64,000 nucleotides of DNA from Muraenolepis orangiensis (Eukaryota; Chordata; Actinopteri; Gadiformes; Muraenolepididae): positions 3,139,376 to 3,203,375 of the forward strand of contig CM051006.1 in NCBI GenBank assembly GCA_027704905.1, read 5' to 3'. Shown here in pieces: positions 24,411 through 37,491 of the stretch. Made by a program: the position numbers and the translations under genes. Numbering within the stretch: the stretch's first letter is position 1; every line of letters begins with the position of its first letter. Below the pieces are notes generated by a model that saw nothing but the letters and a program-made list of their open reading frames with translations, made no database searches and was not told the origin of the DNA.

Positions 24411-26546
24411 TGCTTCAACAAGGCGAACCTGAAGAAGGTTCTCCCGAAGTTCTACCAACACATAAAGAGCAACACACGGGGCGAGCGGATCCTCGACCAC
24501 TGCTACACTCCCTTCCGTGATGGCTACAAGGCCCTCCTCCGCCCACCGTTCGGCAAATCAGATCACCGCTCTATCCAGCTACTCCCCGCCTATAGGCAGA
24601 GACTGAAGCAGCAACCGATCGCTGTGAGGGAGGTCCAATGCTGGTCGGACCAATCAGATTCTACGCTGCAGGATTGTTTTGATCACGCTGACTGGCACAT
24701 GTTCCGCGTTGCCTCGGACAATAACATCAACGAGTACGCGTCGTCGGTCACCGGGTTCATCAAGAAGTGCATAGATGACGTTGTTCCGACCAAGTCGGTT
24801 CGGATATATCCCAACCAGAAACCGTGGATTAACGGCGATGTTCGCGCTGCCCTACATGCGCGTAACGCCGCCTTTGGTTCCGGGAATACGGAGGAATATA
24901 CGAGAGCCCGTTACGACCTCCGTAAGACCATCGTCACTGCCAAGCGGGAGTATAAGGACAGAGTGGAAGATAAATTCAAGAAACACGATGCGAGGGGTAT
25001 GTGGCAGGGGCTGCAGAATATAACGAACTTCAGAGGGAGAACCAGTTGTGTAGAGAACTCCTCTACCTCCCTCCCAGGAGAGCTAAATACATTTTTTGCT
25101 CGGTTCGACGTAAACGGCAGCCCGCCGAAGCCAGCACCGACTGGGGAGACCAGCCAGCTGCGCATCTCGGAGGCGGATGTGCGCCGCACCTTTAAGCGGC
25201 TGAACATCCGTAAGGCGGCAGGCCCCGACGACATCCCGGGCCGCGTCCTCAGAGCATGCGCAGACCAGTTGGCAGGAGTCTTTGCAGACATCTTCAACCT
25301 CTCCCTGTCCCAGGCTGTTGTCCCCGCGGTCTTCAAGATATCCACCATCGTGCCTGTCCCTAAACAAACCAAGGTAACATGCCTGAATGACTACAGACCT
25401 GTGGCCCTCACCTCGATCGTTAGCAAATGCTTCGAGAGGTTGGTCAAGGACTTTATTTGCTCCGTGTTACCTACCACGCTGGACCCATGGCAATTTGCAT
25501 ATCGTCAAAATAGATCCACGGACGACGCAATTGCCATGGCCCTCCACACTGCCCTTTCCCACTTGGAGGGGAAGAATTGTTATGTGCGAATGCTGTTTGT
25601 GGACTACAGCTCAGCATTCAACACAATAGTTCCTGCCAAGCTCGACACCAAGCTGAGAGGTCTAGGCGTACCCCCATCCATGTGCAGCTGGATACTGAAC
25701 CTCCTGTCGGACCGCCGCCAGGTGGTGAGGATGGGCAGCACCACATCAGAGCCACTGACCCTCAACACGGGAGCCCCCCAGGGATGCGTGCTGAGCCCTC
25801 TCCTCTACTCCCTCTACACCCACGACTGCATGGCTATGCACAGCTCCAACGTCATCGTCAAGTTTGCTGACGACACGACAGTGATGGGCCTGATCGCCGG
25901 CGACGACGAGACAGCCTACAGGGAGGAGGTCGGATCGCTGGAGCAGTGGTGCCAGGAGAACAGCCTCGCCCTCAACGTCAAGAAGACCAAGGAGCTGATC
26001 GTGGACTTCAGGAGGCAGAGGGGAGAGCACAGCCCTATCTCCATCGACGGCGTTGCAGTAGAGAGGGTCAGCAGCTTCAAGTTCCTCGGCGTGCACATCT
26101 CCGAGGACCTCACATGGTCCACGCACACCACACACGTGGTGAAAAAGGCCCAACAACGCCTGTATTTTCTCAGGCGTCTGAAGAAATTCAGCATGGGCCC
26201 CCGCATCCTGAGAACATTCTACAACGGCACCATCGAGAGTGTTCTGACAGGGTGTATCACCGCCTGGTACGGGAACTGCACGGCACTCGAGCGCAGAGCG
26301 CTTCAAAGGGTGGTGCGGACGGCCCAGTATATCGTTGGAGGTGAGCTCCCCTCCCTCCTGGACATTTACAACCAGCGGTGCGTGGCCAAGGCCAAAAGGA
26401 TTATAAAAGACATTGCCCACCCCAGCCACGAACTTTACTCACTATTACCGTCAGGCAGGCGATACCGCAGTATCAAGTGTCGTACAAATAGGCTTAGAGA
26501 TAGCTTCCACAGTCAGGCCATCAGGCTGCTGAACAAGGGCGTATAA
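24411..26546 (+). CDS. LINE ORF2: partial endonuclease plus reverse transcriptase
   Basis: Non-LTR retrotransposon protein that nicks target DNA and copies its own RNA at the nick. The frame is open from about 24411, but the first methionine is at 24624, so the true N-terminus is lost. Before that methionine lie FNKANLKKVLPKF, ILDHCY and GKSDHRSI, which I read as the end of an APE-type endonuclease with its catalytic SDH. Counting from 24624 (640 residues to the stop), RT motifs include YRPVALTSIVSKCFERLV, VDYSSAFNTI, GAPQGCVLSPLLYSLYTHDC and FADD at about 414-417 (active-site aspartates intact). The C-terminus has HPSHELYSLLPSGRRYRS. With no endonuclease start and no own promoter it should be unable to move, though the RT frame is unbroken, which suggests recent insertion. 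Confidence 0.88.
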   Translation, partial: CFNKANLKKVLPKFYQHIKSNTRGERILDHCYTPFRDGYKALLRPPFGKSDHRSIQLLPAYRQRLKQQPIAVREVQCWSDQSDSTLQDCFDHADWHMFRVASDNNINEYASSVTGFIKKCIDDVVPTKSVRIYPNQKPWINGDVRAALHARNAAFGSGNTEEYTRARYDLRKTIVTAKREYKDRVEDKFKKHDARGMWQGLQNITNFRGRTSCVENSSTSLPGELNTFFARFDVNGSPPKPAPTGETSQLRISEADVRRTFKRLNIRKAAGPDDIPGRVLRACADQLAGVFADIFNLSLSQAVVPAVFKISTIVPVPKQTKVTCLNDYRPVALTSIVSKCFERLVKDFICSVLPTTLDPWQFAYRQNRSTDDAIAMALHTALSHLEGKNCYVRMLFVDYSSAFNTIVPAKLDTKLRGLGVPPSMCSWILNLLSDRRQVVRMGSTTSEPLTLNTGAPQGCVLSPLLYSLYTHDCMAMHSSNVIVKFADDTTVMGLIAGDDETAYREEVGSLEQWCQENSLALNVKKTKELIVDFRRQRGEHSPISIDGVAVERVSSFKFLGVHISEDLTWSTHTTHVVKKAQQRLYFLRRLKKFSMGPRILRTFYNGTIESVLTGCITAWYGNCTALERRALQRVVRTAQYIVGGELPSLLDIYNQRCVAKAKRIIKDIAHPSHELYSLLPSGRRYRSIKCRTNRLRDSFHSQAIRLLNKGV

Positions 26547-26835
26547 CATATAACAATGTATATTTTATTACATTGATTTATATATATATATTGCTCTTTT
26601 CTGTGCTGATTTTTGCATTTTATAAATTGCATTTTTTATTTTTATTTTATATTCCTTATTCTATTTTTTATTCCATTTTTTATTCTATTTTTATCTATTT
26701 TTATCTTTATTTTATCTTATTCTATAACTGCTGTCTGTCGTCGGGTATTGCACACAAGAATTTCACATCACTGCTTTATACTAAACTGTAAACTGTGAAG
26801 TGACAATAAACTTGACTTGACTTGACTTGACTTGA
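24412..26835 (+). mobile_element. 5'-truncated Jockey-superfamily LINE (CR1/L2/Rex group)
   Basis: It extends from the C-terminal part of the endonuclease domain through a complete reverse transcriptase, a 3' UTR of about 290 bp, and a tail of tandem cttga units. An abrupt start in the middle of the coding region is the usual mark of incomplete target-primed reverse transcription. The family has at least two other copies here: UTR only at 2391-2568, and inverted at 43590-45112. I cannot assign the exact clade by eye. Confidence 0.88.
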
Positions 26836-27408
<573 letters not shown>

Positions 27409-27462
27409 GTGTTTGAGGTCACTTCAAGGCCACTTCTTAGTGAGTCTGTGGCTCCGGGTCTG

Positions 27463-27728
27463 ACTAGGGGGCCGAGGTCTGGCAGAGGGCCTTTAACCTC
27501 CAGGGGGCCGAGGTCTGGCAGAGGGCCTTTAACCTCCAGGGGGCCGAGGTCTGGCAGAGGGACTTTAGCCTCCAGGGGGCCGAGGTCTGGCAGAGGGACT
27601 TTAACCTCCAGGGGGCCGAGGTCTGGCAGAGAGACTTTAACCTCCAGGGGGCCGAGGTCTGCCAGAGGGCCTTTAACCTCCAGGGGGCCGAGGTCTGGCA
27701 GAGAGACTTTAACCTCTAGGGGGCCGAT
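27463..27728. repeat. 36-bp minisatellite, about 7.5 copies
   Basis: Unit agggggccgaggtctggcag followed by agggactttaacctcc; ggac/ggcc/agac variation. In-frame on both strands, hence the repeat-coded ORFs. Confidence 0.94.
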
Positions 27729-27770
27729 GAGTCCTCCTTTGGGGGGGGAAACCTCTTCATCACCTTCACT

Positions 27771-27970
27771 TGGTAAATGGACATTTATATAGCGCTTTTC
27801 TAACCAATGGTTACTCAAAGTGCTTTAGAAGTCATGCCTCACATTCACCCATTCATACACACATTCAACCACCGAGGGCGGAGTCAGCCATCAAGGAGAC
27901 AGCCAGCACGTCAGGAGCAGTTAGGGTTAGGGTGTCTTGCTCAAGGACACCTCCACAGCTCGCTATACTG
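27771..27970 (-). mobile_element. 5'-truncated SINE of the 16.8-kb type
   Basis: Reverse-strand tail (plus strand tggtaaatggacatttatat then agcgcttt), core gtgtcttgctcaaggacacc and the cattcatacacacattca block match the SINE at 16834-17056. The tRNA-like head with its A and B boxes is absent. Two ttaggg words at about 27928-27940 are part of the body, not a telomere. Confidence 0.8.
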
Positions 27971-28419
27971 CCACCCACTTGAACCTGGCCACAGTCCCTA
28001 CCGTGATGGATGAGGCAGAAAGGGGAGGATGAAGAGGAGGAGGAGTCAGGAGCCAGGAGGTGATGGGGGGGGGCAGAGTAGGTGTGACACCCTGAAGTGA
28101 TGAATGAGGGAGAAGGAGGAAAAGTAGTGAAGTTGCAGAGGTGTGAGCAGGTGATGGGGGAGTGGATGGAGGTGGAGGCGATGGGTGTAGCGAGGGACCA
28201 GGGGGAGGGCAGTAGGTCCAGGGTCTGTCTGGAGGCTGCTGAGGGGAGGGTGGAGCCCCTAATAGATGGCCACCGCTATGGGCCAATTACTCAATTACCT
28301 GATCTGACAAAGTGCTCCATCTCTACCCCTCCCCCCTGCACTCCCTCCTCCCACCCCCCCTCTGAGTTTGTTTTTCCTCGCTTGCCACAATGTTTGTCCT
28401 CCACTTGCAAAAGGAGGAG
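27971..28419. other. No recognised gene
   Basis: Purine-rich on the plus strand to about 28255, then unique-looking. The open frames here are compositional. Confidence 0.4.
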
Positions 28420-28810
28420 AGGGAGGAAAACTGGGGGAGGGGGGAGGAGGGATGGAGAGGAGAAGATGCAGGTGAAGGAGTTTGGGGGGAGGGAGGGAGA
28501 GCAGGAGGAGCAGGTGGGGGAGGTTGGGGGGAGAGAGAGAGAGGAGAAGGTACAGATGGAGGAGATGGGGAAGGGAGAGAGAGGAGGAGGTGCACAGGTG
28601 AAGGTGATGGAGAGGGGAGGGAGAGGAGGAGGTACAGATGGAGGAGATGGGGAAGGGAGAGAGAGGAGGAGGTGCACAGGTGAAGGTGATGGAGAGGGAA
28701 GGGAAAGAGTAGGAGGTGCGGGTGGTGGAGGGAGGAGGGGAGGGAGAAAGAGGAGGAGGTACAGATGGAGGAGGTGGAGAAAGAGAGAGAGGAGGAGGTG
28801 CAGAGCTCCT
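28420..28810. repeat. Purine-rich imperfect minisatellite
   Basis: GGA-rich sequence with repeated modules: gaggaggtgcacaggtgaag (about 28582 and 28666) and gaggaggtacagatggagga (about 28623 and 28753), spaced 84-130 bp. Strong strand asymmetry in purines. Confidence 0.85.
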
Positions 28811-28995
28811 TGGTTTGTAGGTCACAGCGTCACCACACAGAGCTGTTGTTGACCCCCAGGTCATCAGGACCAGCCATGGGTGAGCTAATACCACAGAACC
28901 TCTCACCTCGTCGAGCTTACATGCTTTGAAATGTGAGCCAGTAAGTGGCTTGTTGTGTTTTGTGTGTGTTTATGTGTGTGTATGTGTGTGCGTGT

Positions 28996-29383
28996 CCTGC
29001 AGTAGCAGAGTGGGTGGTGGGGGCGTGTCCTGCAGTAGCAGAGTGGGTGATGGGGGGCGTGTCCTTCAGCAGCAGAGTGGGTGATGGGGGGCGTGTCCTT
29101 CAGTAGCAGAGTGGGTGGTGAGGGGCGTGTCCTTCAGTAGCAGAGTGGGTGGTGGGGGGCGTGTCCTTCAGTAGCAAAGTGGGTGGTGGGGGTGTGTCCT
29201 TCACTAGCAGAGTGGGTGGTGGGGGCGTGTCCTTCAGCAACAGAGTGGGTGGTGGGGGTGTGTCCTTCAGTAGCAGAGTGGGTGGTGGGGGCGTGTCCTT
29301 CAGCAGCAGAGTGGGTGGTGGGGGCGTGTCCTTCAGTAGCAGAGTGGGTGGTGGGGGTGTGTCCCTCAGTAGCAGAGTGGGTG
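28996..29383. repeat. 33/34-bp minisatellite, about 11-12 copies
   Basis: Unit gtgtccttcagtagcagagt followed by gggtggtgggggc. Some units carry one extra G, giving 34 bp and frame changes. Confidence 0.94.
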
Positions 29384-29473
29384 CCCTATTGTATGGGTGT
29401 GATGAGGAGGATCAGATGTTCCTCCTCTCATGAGGGCCGGAGGCCTGGAGGAGGTCCATGGCACTTGACCAGG

Positions 29474-29481
<8 letters not shown>

Positions 29482-29516
<35 letters not shown>

Positions 29517-29621
29517 ACACACACACACACACTACACACACACACAGACTTAAACACATACACTCTCACTTTCTTATCAGTTCCCTCCAGCCATAAACAG
29601 ACAACCACTGGTGTAAGTGGT

Positions 29622-29694
<73 letters not shown>

Positions 29695-29740
29695 CACACA
29701 CACATACACACACACACACACACATACCCACACACACAGA
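29482..29740. repeat. Two (CA)n arrays
   Basis: CA arrays at 29482-29545 and 29625-29740 separated by about 80 bp of unique sequence. Confidence 0.95.
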
Positions 29741-29809
29741 ATATTACATGTTGAAGATTGGATGGATCGGCAGTACTGTTCCTCGACAAACCACACTGAA
29801 CAGAGTTTG

Positions 29810-29997
<188 letters not shown>

Positions 29998-30629
29998 ACC
30001 CTTGGCAGCTCCAGCTTCAGGCTGAGATCTCCGCCCCCCCCTCCTCCTCCTCTCTCTGTTGGAAGTTCACCACCACTCAGTTAGCTTAGCAGCGCAGCCG
30101 ACGATAACAAGCAATTAAGCGTGCAATGAATCTCTCCTACTGGGCCTTTTGGATTTTCACAGATCAATATTGTCTTTGGGTTGTGTCCGCTTTGCGTGTC
30201 TGAAGCACAGTGTGGACTCTGTGAGGGGAGTGGACACAACTCTATCACAGGACCATGCCCGGATCTCTGCTCTATGCATTCGCTCATTCCCGAACCGCAA
30301 ACCAAGGATGCTGACATACGCTTTCACCAACAGTACCGCTTTCACAACAGGCCACTCCGATCTCTCACAAGAAGGCAAGAAAGTATGATAGATGATAGAT
30401 ACATAGTCGATCGTTCACACCTCATAGCATTATATTCATTGCCGCAATATCCAAATTAAGTCGCCTACAGGTTTAAAGCTCATTTTGGTGTGAGTCACCT
30501 CGCTGGAGATTGAGAGGACTGTCCAGGAGGCGCTGGTTACGAGAACCAGGACCAAGTGACGTGCCCCCAGGTCGACTCTTTGTTCCCTTAACGTCTCGGG
30601 CTGATGTCTTGGACTGGGGACATAATTCA
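29998..30629. other. No recognised feature
   Basis: Unique-looking sequence; several short open frames on both strands without family resemblance. Confidence 0.4.
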
Positions 30630-30642
30630 AGATAATTCAAGA

Positions 30643-31215
30643 TCCGGGCGTGTCACGGACAGTGTCCCTTGTTAAACAGCGTTTCTGGTGGTCAACTTTA
30701 AGTGATGATGTAAAGGCTTGTTGTTGTGTGTCCCAACTGCTCACGGAATAAGGTGAGCAATCGACCCCCGGCTGGGCTCCTCAAACCACTACCGATTCCA
30801 GAGGGTGATGTTGTCCACCAAGCACATCCCCCTCAAAAAGTAAAGTAAAGTTAGCGCCTACGTTCATAGGTCCTTTCCCCATTTTCAAAATCATTAACCC
30901 ATGCACGGTCAGGCTGGCTCTTCCTCTGTCTATGCGTCACTTTCACCCATCATTTCATGTGTCCAAGATAAAACCTGTGTTCTCTAGTCCCTTGTCCCTC
31001 CCTCCTCTCCCTTCTCCTACACCTAGGATAATCGATGGTGGAGAGGCGTTCACAGTCAAAAGGTTACTCAAGGTGCGATGCTGGGGATGTGGTCTTCAAT
31101 ACCTGGTCGACTGGGAAGGATACGGGCCAGAGGAGAGAAGTTGGTTGCCTGCCAGACACGACACATTTTGGACCGAACCCTCGCCTCTGAGTTTCACCGC
31201 AGACATCCCGATGCC
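30643..31215 (+). pseudogene. Gypsy pol C-terminal remnant (integrase ends, chromodomain)
   Basis: Near 30650-30735 the translation gives SRTVSLVKQRFWWSTLSDDV, which matches the start of the integrase zinc-binding module (the HHCC pattern is incomplete). The text then jumps, near 30805, to [22 protein letters not shown] and [11 protein letters not shown], which lie after the catalytic core in intact elements. So the D,D-35-E core is deleted. Around 30840 a short insertion changes frame. The chromodomain segment ([34 protein letters not shown]) at about 31026-31150 is well kept. Such chromodomains bind histone marks and steer integration. The gene is dead because catalytic domains are absent. 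Confidence 0.8.
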
Positions 31216-31233
31216 GTGCCTAAGAAGGGGTAC

Positions 31234-31671
31234 TGTCACGGTCCAACCCAGCTCTTCCCGCTCCTAGTCCTGGATTTCTGCTGGCTTCCTGGATGTCACT
31301 CCTTGTTTTCCCTGTTGGCCGTGTCATACTGGACTCACCTGTTGTCAATCACACCTCATTTACTAGCTGTATTTAAACCATGTCTTGTCTGTCATTCATC
31401 ACTGGATTATCACACTGTCTGTTTCAAGTCACAGTATCAAATATCGTATTCTGTTTTTGATTCACCGTGTTTGACCATCGCCTGGATAAAGATCATGTTT
31501 TTGTACCTTTGCCTCAACCCTCGACAACCTGTTACCGACCTCTGCTAGCCTTGGCGACGTCTTTGGACTGCTGCTTTGCACCATTCAGGGTTTGTGAGCG
31601 ATTAAAGATCATTTTTGTTACCCTGTTTCTTCTGCTCTGCTTTTGGGTCCCACCGACACCGAGCCCTGACA
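31234..31671 (+). mobile_element. Ty3/Gypsy LTR (3' copy)
   Basis: Starts tgtcacggtccaacccag immediately after a purine-rich aagaaggggtac (polypurine-tract position) and ends gagccctgaca. Its start and end match the reverse-strand LTR at 59788-60144. No target duplication can be tested because the 5' LTR is missing. Confidence 0.82.
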
Positions 31672-32049
31672 CGATTGTTGTGTGAGGTCCTTGTGCGAAG
31701 TTGAAGGACCTCACACACCAACGAGGCTCAGAAGTGTGTTATTATTGATCTATAATTACTACTATTTCCATCAGCATCACCTCTCTCCTAGCGAGGCAGA
31801 GGACTCCTTCTGGCCTTTAGCTCTCTCCCTGGACCCCTGAGGGCCCCTGGTTTTAATCACACTGGGCTTTCCCGCCCGTTAAAACCAGCCAGTGACGTTT
31901 ATTAGACATGGGAGGAAAATGAACATGCACCTAAATTGGCTCCCAGTGAGTGTGCTGCTCTCCCCTCGGCCCCACGGATGCCCGGTCGGAAGGATAACTC
32001 TCAGACACTGAAGGAGACCAGAGATAACTGGCCTTCAATGGAGGCCAAT
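31672..32049. other. No recognised feature
   Basis: Unique-looking spacer. The words aggtccttgtgcgaagttga and aaggacctcacaca nearby form a small imperfect inverted repeat. Confidence 0.4.
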
Positions 32050-32160
<111 letters not shown>

Positions 32161-32399
32161 AGTGGATCTCTCAAACTAATTCTCTCATTGATATTCACTA
32201 GAAAAACAGTTCTGGCCAGACCTGGGCTTGATAAAGGTTAAATGAGACGGAATGATTCAGAGGTTTTCTCTATTCAGACTGTAAAGACGTTGCTGTCAGC
32301 TTGTCTTTATTAGGATTTATAGAATCAGTTGAAAGATTTTCGCAGCTCATCTCTTTCTTGTTTAGTCTTTAACAGACACGCACGCATACATTCACACAT

Positions 32400-32887
32400 A
32401 CAGATACATCGTCGTCAAACACGGGCAGAGCGACGCTGTCAGGCGGGGGCAGAGTGACACTGTCAGACACGGGCAGAGCGACGCTGTCAGGCGGGGGCAG
32501 AGCGATGTAAGGGCCCAGGGAAACTCTCCCCAAAGCCTTCCGCAGTCTTGTTAAAGGCGCCAGGAAGGACGAGTAGGTCTTAGCCCCCTCAGAAGGAAAG
32601 GTGCAAGGCTTGGGCTCTGGTGCAAATCCCCACAGTGATGGCACTGGAACAGGCGGAGGTGAAGCAGGAGGAGACGCTGGAACTCGCTGAGCGAACGTGG
32701 CCATCAGCTCCTGCATACTAGCCAAGATAGACTGAGCCAGGGTAGCCAGCTGTGCACTGCTCAGAGCCAGAGTGGCCAGCTGTGCACTGCTCAGAGCCAG
32801 GGTGGCCAGCTGTGCACCGCACCATTAGAGGATTTCCTCAATCCTCTCAAGACGGGCCTGTGGTGACTTGGTGTGCGCTGGGTCCAT
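32400..32887 (-). pseudogene. Gypsy gag N-terminal remnant with in-frame stop
   Basis: Just inside the minus-strand LTR an ATG at 32887-32885 opens a frame (MDPAHTKSPQARLERIEEIL) typical of the start of fish Gypsy gag, a structural capsid protein. After about 20 codons there is a TAA. The same frame then resumes with QLATLALSSA repeats (three copies of a 30-bp unit), MQELMATFAQRVPASPPASP and EPKPCTFPSEGAKTYSSF. Beyond that the sequence turns into a short DSVALPPP-type tandem repeat and loses similarity. No nucleocapsid zinc knuckle is reached. It is a truncated, stopped remnant. Confidence 0.65.
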
Positions 32888-32903
32888 CGTGGCCAGATTG
32901 TTC

Positions 32904-33291
32904 TGTCACGAATTACGTTAGGACCCAAATGCAGCACACGGACAGTTTGGGCACACCAAGGACAGTTTGTGATATTTATTACAATATTCACACTGACAGG
33001 GGCAGACAGAGACGTTGTCGAGACAGGCAATAGATCGGAAACCAGGCAGGGCAGACGAACCAGGCAGGGACAGGCAGAGGCATGGTCGGGGACAAGCAGA
33101 GGATCGGGAACAGGAATCAGACTTGGTAAACGCTTGAATGTCTGCATGATCAGGAACAATCTGGCCACGTGTGAGTGTGCAGGGGTAGACTTAAATAGGA
33201 ACGTGAATTGTAATGCAGCTGCGGGTGAGAAATAACAAGGGGGGCCTGGCTATCCAGTAGTGTGTAGTGGACAGGAATGCAAACTGTGACA
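32904..33291 (-). mobile_element. Ty3/Gypsy LTR (5' copy, different family)
   Basis: On the minus strand the unit starts tgtcacagtttgcattcc and ends gggtcctaacgtaattcgtgaca-type terminus, followed by a short leader (gaacaatctggccacg) and the gag ATG. It contains a aataaat polyadenylation-like word near the end. It differs from the LTRs at 31234 and 59788 except at its termini. The partner 3' LTR is absent. Confidence 0.75.
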
Positions 33292-33336
33292 CACACATAC
33301 ACACACATACAAACACATACACATAGACACACTTAT

Positions 33337-33378
<42 letters not shown>

Positions 33379-33447
33379 ACGCACACACACATACACACAC
33401 ATACACACACATACACACACACACACATACACACAGACACACACATA

Positions 33448-33487
<40 letters not shown>
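33292..33487. repeat. (CA)n microsatellite
   Basis: CA array with many cata interruptions, directly abutting the LTR end. Confidence 0.96.
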
Positions 33488-33488
<1 letters not shown>

Positions 33489-33782
33489 ATCACACTATTA
33501 AAAAACTGCTGCCTCAAATCTTGTGCCAAAGCAAACTCGCCATATTCATCATTGTCACCTTGAGAAAATGTTAAATGTTAATCTGTGAAACTCACATCTG
33601 TCAAACACTCACAAATCTCACACATTTGTAAAAACTCATATGCCTTAAACAACCCACATCTATTAAGGCATAACTACTAAATTCACATTTGTAAAACACA
33701 GGTAAAATGAGGTGTCAGATTGTTGAACAGCAACCACGCCTCCAAACCTGGGGGTAACACACACGTTTAAGTAACACACACC

Positions 33783-34312
33783 TAGAGGTAACACAACCCT
33801 GGAGGTAACACACCTGGAGGTAACACACCTGGAGGTAACGCACCTGGAGGTAACACACCTGGAGGTAACACACCTGGAGGTAACACATCTGGAGGTAACA
33901 CACCTGGAGGTAACACACCTGGAGGTAACACATCTGGAGGTAACACACCTGGAGGTAACACATCTGGAGGTAGCGCACCTGGAGGTAACACACCTGGAGG
34001 TAACACATCTGGAGGTAACACACCTGGAGGTAACACATCTGGAGGTAACACACCTGGAGGTAACACATCTGGAGGTAACACATCTGGAGGTAACACACCT
34101 GGAGGTAACACATCTGGAGGTAACACATCTGGAGGTAACACACCTGGAGGTAACACACCTGGAGGTAACACATCTGGAGGTAACACATCTGGAGGTAACA
34201 CACCTGGAGGTAACACATCTGGAGGTAACACATCTGGAGGTAACACACCTGGAGGTAACACACCTGTAGGTAACACATCTGGAGGTAACACACCTGGAGG
34301 TAGCGCACCTGA
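33783..34312. repeat. 15-bp minisatellite, about 35 copies
   Basis: Unit acacctggaggtaac with variants acatct and gcgcct. The variant order is non-random, with runs of one cacct unit followed by one or two catct units. In-frame on minus (PPGVL/PPDVL and CYLQV/CYLQM readings), which explains the long apparent ORFs. Confidence 0.97.
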
Positions 34313-35418
34313 AGCCAAATTAGGTTATTAGGGAGGAGGCTTAAATGCCAACAGCAACCACACGGCCGGTTGAGCAGAGGTTGGCCGACTGCATCTCAAA
34401 CTGTGCAGTTTGAGAAGAGTATGAGAGTAGAAGATTTAGAGAGAGAGAATGTGGAAGCAAGTGGATTGATTGTACTCTGAAATTAACTTTGATATCACCC
34501 AGAAGGAAACAGGACGGATCAGAACTACGGATGACTAGACGGACATAGATACCCCATCTCCCCGGCCTACTGAGTCTGACGAAGAACCCCAACAAAGAAG
34601 CCAGCCTTCCCCATTCCCTTCCTGCTAATTAGAATCAAACCTCAGACTTCAGTGTTGTGACCCTGACTGTGACTTCCTTCCTGCGATGGCGAGTTGCCAC
34701 GATTCGTAAAAAAGAAATCTGCAAAAAAATCTGGAAAACTGAGCATTAGCATTTGTTTTGGACTGCTCCGTCCTTCAGCCATCGTCACTAAAAGTATTTC
34801 TGCCATTACACTTTAACTTCCACACCCTGACATGGACAGTAAACATATGGACGGAGTTATTGAACTGAACTAGTTTTAATAGTTTTAGCCTCAGCTCTTT
34901 GTTTATCTGTTTAGTCTGGCTGATTCCTTTATTTTCTCCACTTTTTGTGTTGGCGATAAGTGAGTTAAAGTGCTAGCTCCAAACCGAGGCCTGAAACCTG
35001 TTCCGCTGTCTGCTCTGTTTAAGGTCCTGTGTTGACAGGGATTAACATAGACCTTATCATCCACCTTTTGCTTTTCAAAATGACAAACCCATCCGTGTGC
35101 CCAGAGAGCTTATCCCCCCCCCCCCACGGCTCTCAACTTAATATGGAACACGTTGGATGTTATTAATCATGAAAGATGTCAAAATGAACACGCATGCGAT
35201 CAATAAATTGAAATGCCTGTTCTCCTGCTCCTCAACGCCTGCAGATAGAGACAGGTTCACCCTGAACGGAGACATGCGTCTCCTAGTTGGATCGGAGTCT
35301 GCTTGGATTTTCTTGCCAGATTCATAAAGTGGAAATACAGATGGTCACATTATTTCATAATTTACCCCAAAACAGCTTGTTTCATAATTACCCATCAATC
35401 CCTCCATATCTCTATCTA
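34313..35418. other. No recognised gene
   Basis: Holds a 10-bp perfect inverted repeat tctcaaactg/cagtttgaga at 34394-34415 and a C-run at 35115-35125; otherwise nothing identifiable. Confidence 0.45.
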
Positions 35419-35560
<142 letters not shown>

Positions 35561-35608
35561 TGATGGAAGGCCCCCAGGGATCCATACAGGAGCCAGGCTG
35601 ACACCAGG

Positions 35609-37094
<1,486 letters not shown>

Positions 37095-37182
37095 TGAAAG
37101 TCATACAGCAGGAGGGAATGGGGAGTAATCATTCCATTGTACTTGTTGCAAACAGCAAATAAAACATCTTGAATCTTGAATA
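37095..37182 (+). mobile_element. LINE 3' end (family of 50.7 kb and 60.2 kb)
   Basis: Segment ggagggaatggggagtaatc, then attccattgtacttgttgca, aataaaacatcttgaatcttg. The same ordered words end the LINEs at 50685-51264 (plus) and 60160-60320 (minus). Only the 3' end is present. Confidence 0.75.
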
Positions 37183-37487
37183 TGTAACATCCTATTCTTC
37201 ACAGTATTCATTCTGAGAAAACATTTTCACCATTCAGTTCTTATTAAATCCAAAACAATGTATAATTGTCTCCAATAACACATTACAACCTGGAAATATT
37301 TTTCATAATATATTTTGCAGCTGGGTCGGCTAATTCCAGCTAGCAGCCAGTAAGTAGCATGTAATGCTAACTGCTTTGCTAATTTTCTTCTCAAGTTGAG
37401 GGTCTCTTTTCAGTGAGATGGGGTTTGACAGAAGTTGTATTTCTTCCAGGCCTCTTGGGATGTCACGCACACTTTTATATCATAATG
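37183..37487. other. Flank of the LTR element
   Basis: Unique-looking AT-rich DNA. The last four bases of the flank, cata at 37488-37491, are repeated after the 3' LTR. Confidence 0.5.
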
Positions 37488-37491
37488 CATA

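Larger units (their letters stand above)
30630..31671 (+). mobile_element. Ty3/Gypsy chromodomain-element remnant with 3' LTR
   Basis: Contains, in order, part of the integrase zinc-binding region, the integrase C-terminus with chromodomain, a purine tract, and an LTR. The 5' LTR, gag, protease, RT, RNase H and the integrase catalytic core are missing. The same LTR family recurs on the minus strand at 59788-60144. Confidence 0.83.

Noticed and set aside
27928..27940. TTAGGG words suggesting an internal telomere repeat
   Set aside because: Only two units, inside a SINE body related to the one at 16834-17056.
28097..28906. ORFs of 200-250 codons on both strands
   Set aside because: Purine/pyrimidine-skewed repeat sequence; translations are Gly/Arg/Glu or Ser/Pro low complexity.
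33715..34318. Minus-strand ORFs of 178-197 codons (PPGVL / CYLQV repeats)
   Set aside because: Generated by the 15-bp array; two frames open at once is typical of repeats rather than genes.
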